A DNA stretch of 6,782 nt from Deltaproteobacteria bacterium (lineage in GTDB: Bacteria > Desulfobacterota > Dissulfuribacteria > Dissulfuribacterales > S140-46), in contig WFVQ01000019.1 of the NCBI GenBank assembly GCA_015491585.1, positions 1 to 6,782 of the forward strand. The letters run 5' to 3'. Positions 5,980 to 6,782 of the stretch are shown here, one piece after another. Under the pieces are notes generated by a model. The model searched no databases. It was not told the origin of the DNA and was given only the letters and a program-made list of their open reading frames with translations. A program made the translations under genes and the position numbers. The first letter of the stretch is position 1. Every line of letters starts with the position of its first letter.

Positions 5980-6696
5980 TTACTCTGCAGCTTTTACCAA
6001 GCGTTCCATGACCGATATGAGGTTTTCGGTCTCTTCCTCAAGGATTCGCTTTCCTTTGGCAGGGGAGGCCTTGGCAGGATCTCCCCAGACACCTCCCGGC
6101 CAGTACCGCAATTTGTCCCTGACTATGATGTGCCTTGGGAAAGAGGGATACTCCTCCTCTGCTGTGCCGTCCACCCACGCAGGCCTTAACAGCTGCATGA
6201 GGGAGGTCTCCATCTCCCCGGCATGGGAGTCCCGCGCGGTCTCCACATTGGGCCCTGGACGGGATACCAGGTCCAATACTGAGAGAACGGCGAATCCAGC
6301 TCCTTCCAGCCGTTCCAGCATCTGTTCGCATGCGTCCACTATTGCAGCCATGTGGGTGGTGCCCGCATGGCCGGAAAGGATCAAGAAGTGTCTCAGGCCG
6401 TGGGAATAGAGGGAGGCGATGACATCCTGTATGAGAGACTTCAGGGACTCGGCCGAGATGGTGACGGTGCCTGGATGCTGGCTGGTGCTGCGGCACAACC
6501 CGTACCAAATGGGAGGGGCCACCAGGACCGGATATCTCTCTGAAACGGCCTTTGCCAGCTCGTACGCATGGATGGTGTCGGTTCCCAGGGGCAGGTGAGG
6601 TCCATGTTCCTCGGTAGAGCCCACGGGCAGTATGACACCCTTTGCCGCCTGCACCGCCTCCTTGAAGGCGGGCATGGTCATTTGCTCTATCAGCAT
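5980..6696 (-). CDS. Creatininase-family amidohydrolase, 238 aa
   Basis: A metal-dependent amide hydrolase of the creatininase fold, predicted cytoplasmic (no signal peptide). The metal-binding signature LPVGSTEEHGPHLPLGTD spans 23-40 (likely ligands Glu29, His31, Asp40). LSGHAG (His110) is the equivalent of the usual NGHGGN, with Ser for Asn, and DSHAGEMETS (156-165; His158, Glu163) completes the site. Length is typical. Members include creatininase, formamidopyrimidine-type deformylases of flavin/F420 synthesis and the mycofactocin peptidase MftE; nothing here picks one substrate. ATG 6696 is the first usable start because an in-frame TAG lies 12 nt upstream. Its AGGAG is unusually far (12 nt), and a promoter-like pair would place the transcript start at the ATG itself. 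First gene of the operon with the TlpA-like lipoprotein. Confidence 0.93.
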   Translation of the reverse strand: MLIEQMTMPAFKEAVQAAKGVILPVGSTEEHGPHLPLGTDTIHAYELAKAVSERYPVLVAPPIWYGLCRSTSQHPGTVTISAESLKSLIQDVIASLYSHGLRHFLILSGHAGTTHMAAIVDACEQMLERLEGAGFAVLSVLDLVSRPGPNVETARDSHAGEMETSLMQLLRPAWVDGTAEEEYPSFPRHIIVRDKLRYWPGGVWGDPAKASPAKGKRILEEETENLISVMERLVKAAE

Positions 6697-6702
6697 GTGC
6701 GA

Positions 6703-6731
6703 AATCTACTCCTGTGAATTTTGGTTGTCAA
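6703..6731 (-). promoter_or_regulatory. Candidate promoter immediately upstream of the creatininase-family gene
   Basis: On the minus strand, a perfect TTGACA (6731-6726) and TAGATT (6708-6703, 4 of 6) are 17 nt apart. The expected start falls on or next to the A of ATG 6696, which would make the mRNA leaderless. The AGGAG (6714-6710) then lies in the spacer rather than in the transcript. Consensus match only. Confidence 0.4.
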
Positions 6732-6735
6732 TTTT

Positions 6736-6771
6736 GGGTCCTTGGGGACATGGGAAAAAGCGGGGTTGGGG
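6736..6771 (+). other. G-run cluster, possible G-quadruplex
   Basis: Five runs of three or more G (6736-6738, 6744-6747, 6752-6754, 6762-6765, 6768-6771) have connecting loops of 5, 4, 7 and 2 nt, which meets the common G3+N1-7 pattern. It lies just upstream of the creatininase-family promoter candidate. No gene is visible in 6697-6782. Confidence 0.35.
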
Positions 6772-6782
6772 TTGCTATCGGG

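Overview
The window carries seven protein genes of a bacterial chromosome with moderately high GC. Two are housekeeping genes: the primary sigma factor and the replicative primase, in the order dnaG then rpoD on the minus strand. The most informative gene is selD. Its reading frame holds an in-frame TGA exactly where the family has its catalytic Cys or selenocysteine, and an SECIS-like hairpin follows directly. The organism therefore very probably makes selenoproteins. Together with the TlpA-type lipoprotein (a diderm-style envelope) and the general look of the proteins, this suggests an anaerobic deltaproteobacterial (Desulfobacterota-like) lineage. That taxonomic guess is inference only.

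Layout. 27-1415 (minus): rpoD, whose best start is a GTG with a perfect AGGAGG site. 1416-1561: dnaG-rpoD intergenic region with an internal sigma-70-type promoter and two hairpins. 1562-3316 (minus): dnaG, also starting at GTG after AGGAGG. 3317-3452: divergent control region with a dnaG promoter, a weaker opposing promoter, a 12-bp direct repeat pair over the dnaG -35, and a leader hairpin over the dnaG ribosome site. 3453-5435 (plus): a compact probable operon of a DUF1232 (YkvA-like) protein, a small HAD protein of the soluble P-type-ATPase-like type, and the selenoprotein SelD. 5425-6696 (minus): a two-gene operon of a creatininase-family amidohydrolase followed by a TlpA/ResA-like thioredoxin-fold lipoprotein. 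Its last codons overlap the end of selD by 11 bp, tail to tail. 6697-6782: promoter-like and G-rich upstream sequence.

How the genes relate. dnaG and rpoD form the core of the widespread macromolecular-synthesis operon; rpsU is not next to dnaG here. SelD makes selenophosphate, the selenium donor for Sec-tRNA, and is itself a selenoprotein in this organism, so its synthesis depends on its own product. Why the HAD and DUF1232 genes sit upstream of selD is not known; the 24-nt and 12-nt gaps argue for co-transcription. A gene caller that treats TGA only as stop would start selD at a TTG (4470) inside the SECIS hairpin and lose the 27 N-terminal residues, including the catalytic Sec18 and Lys21.
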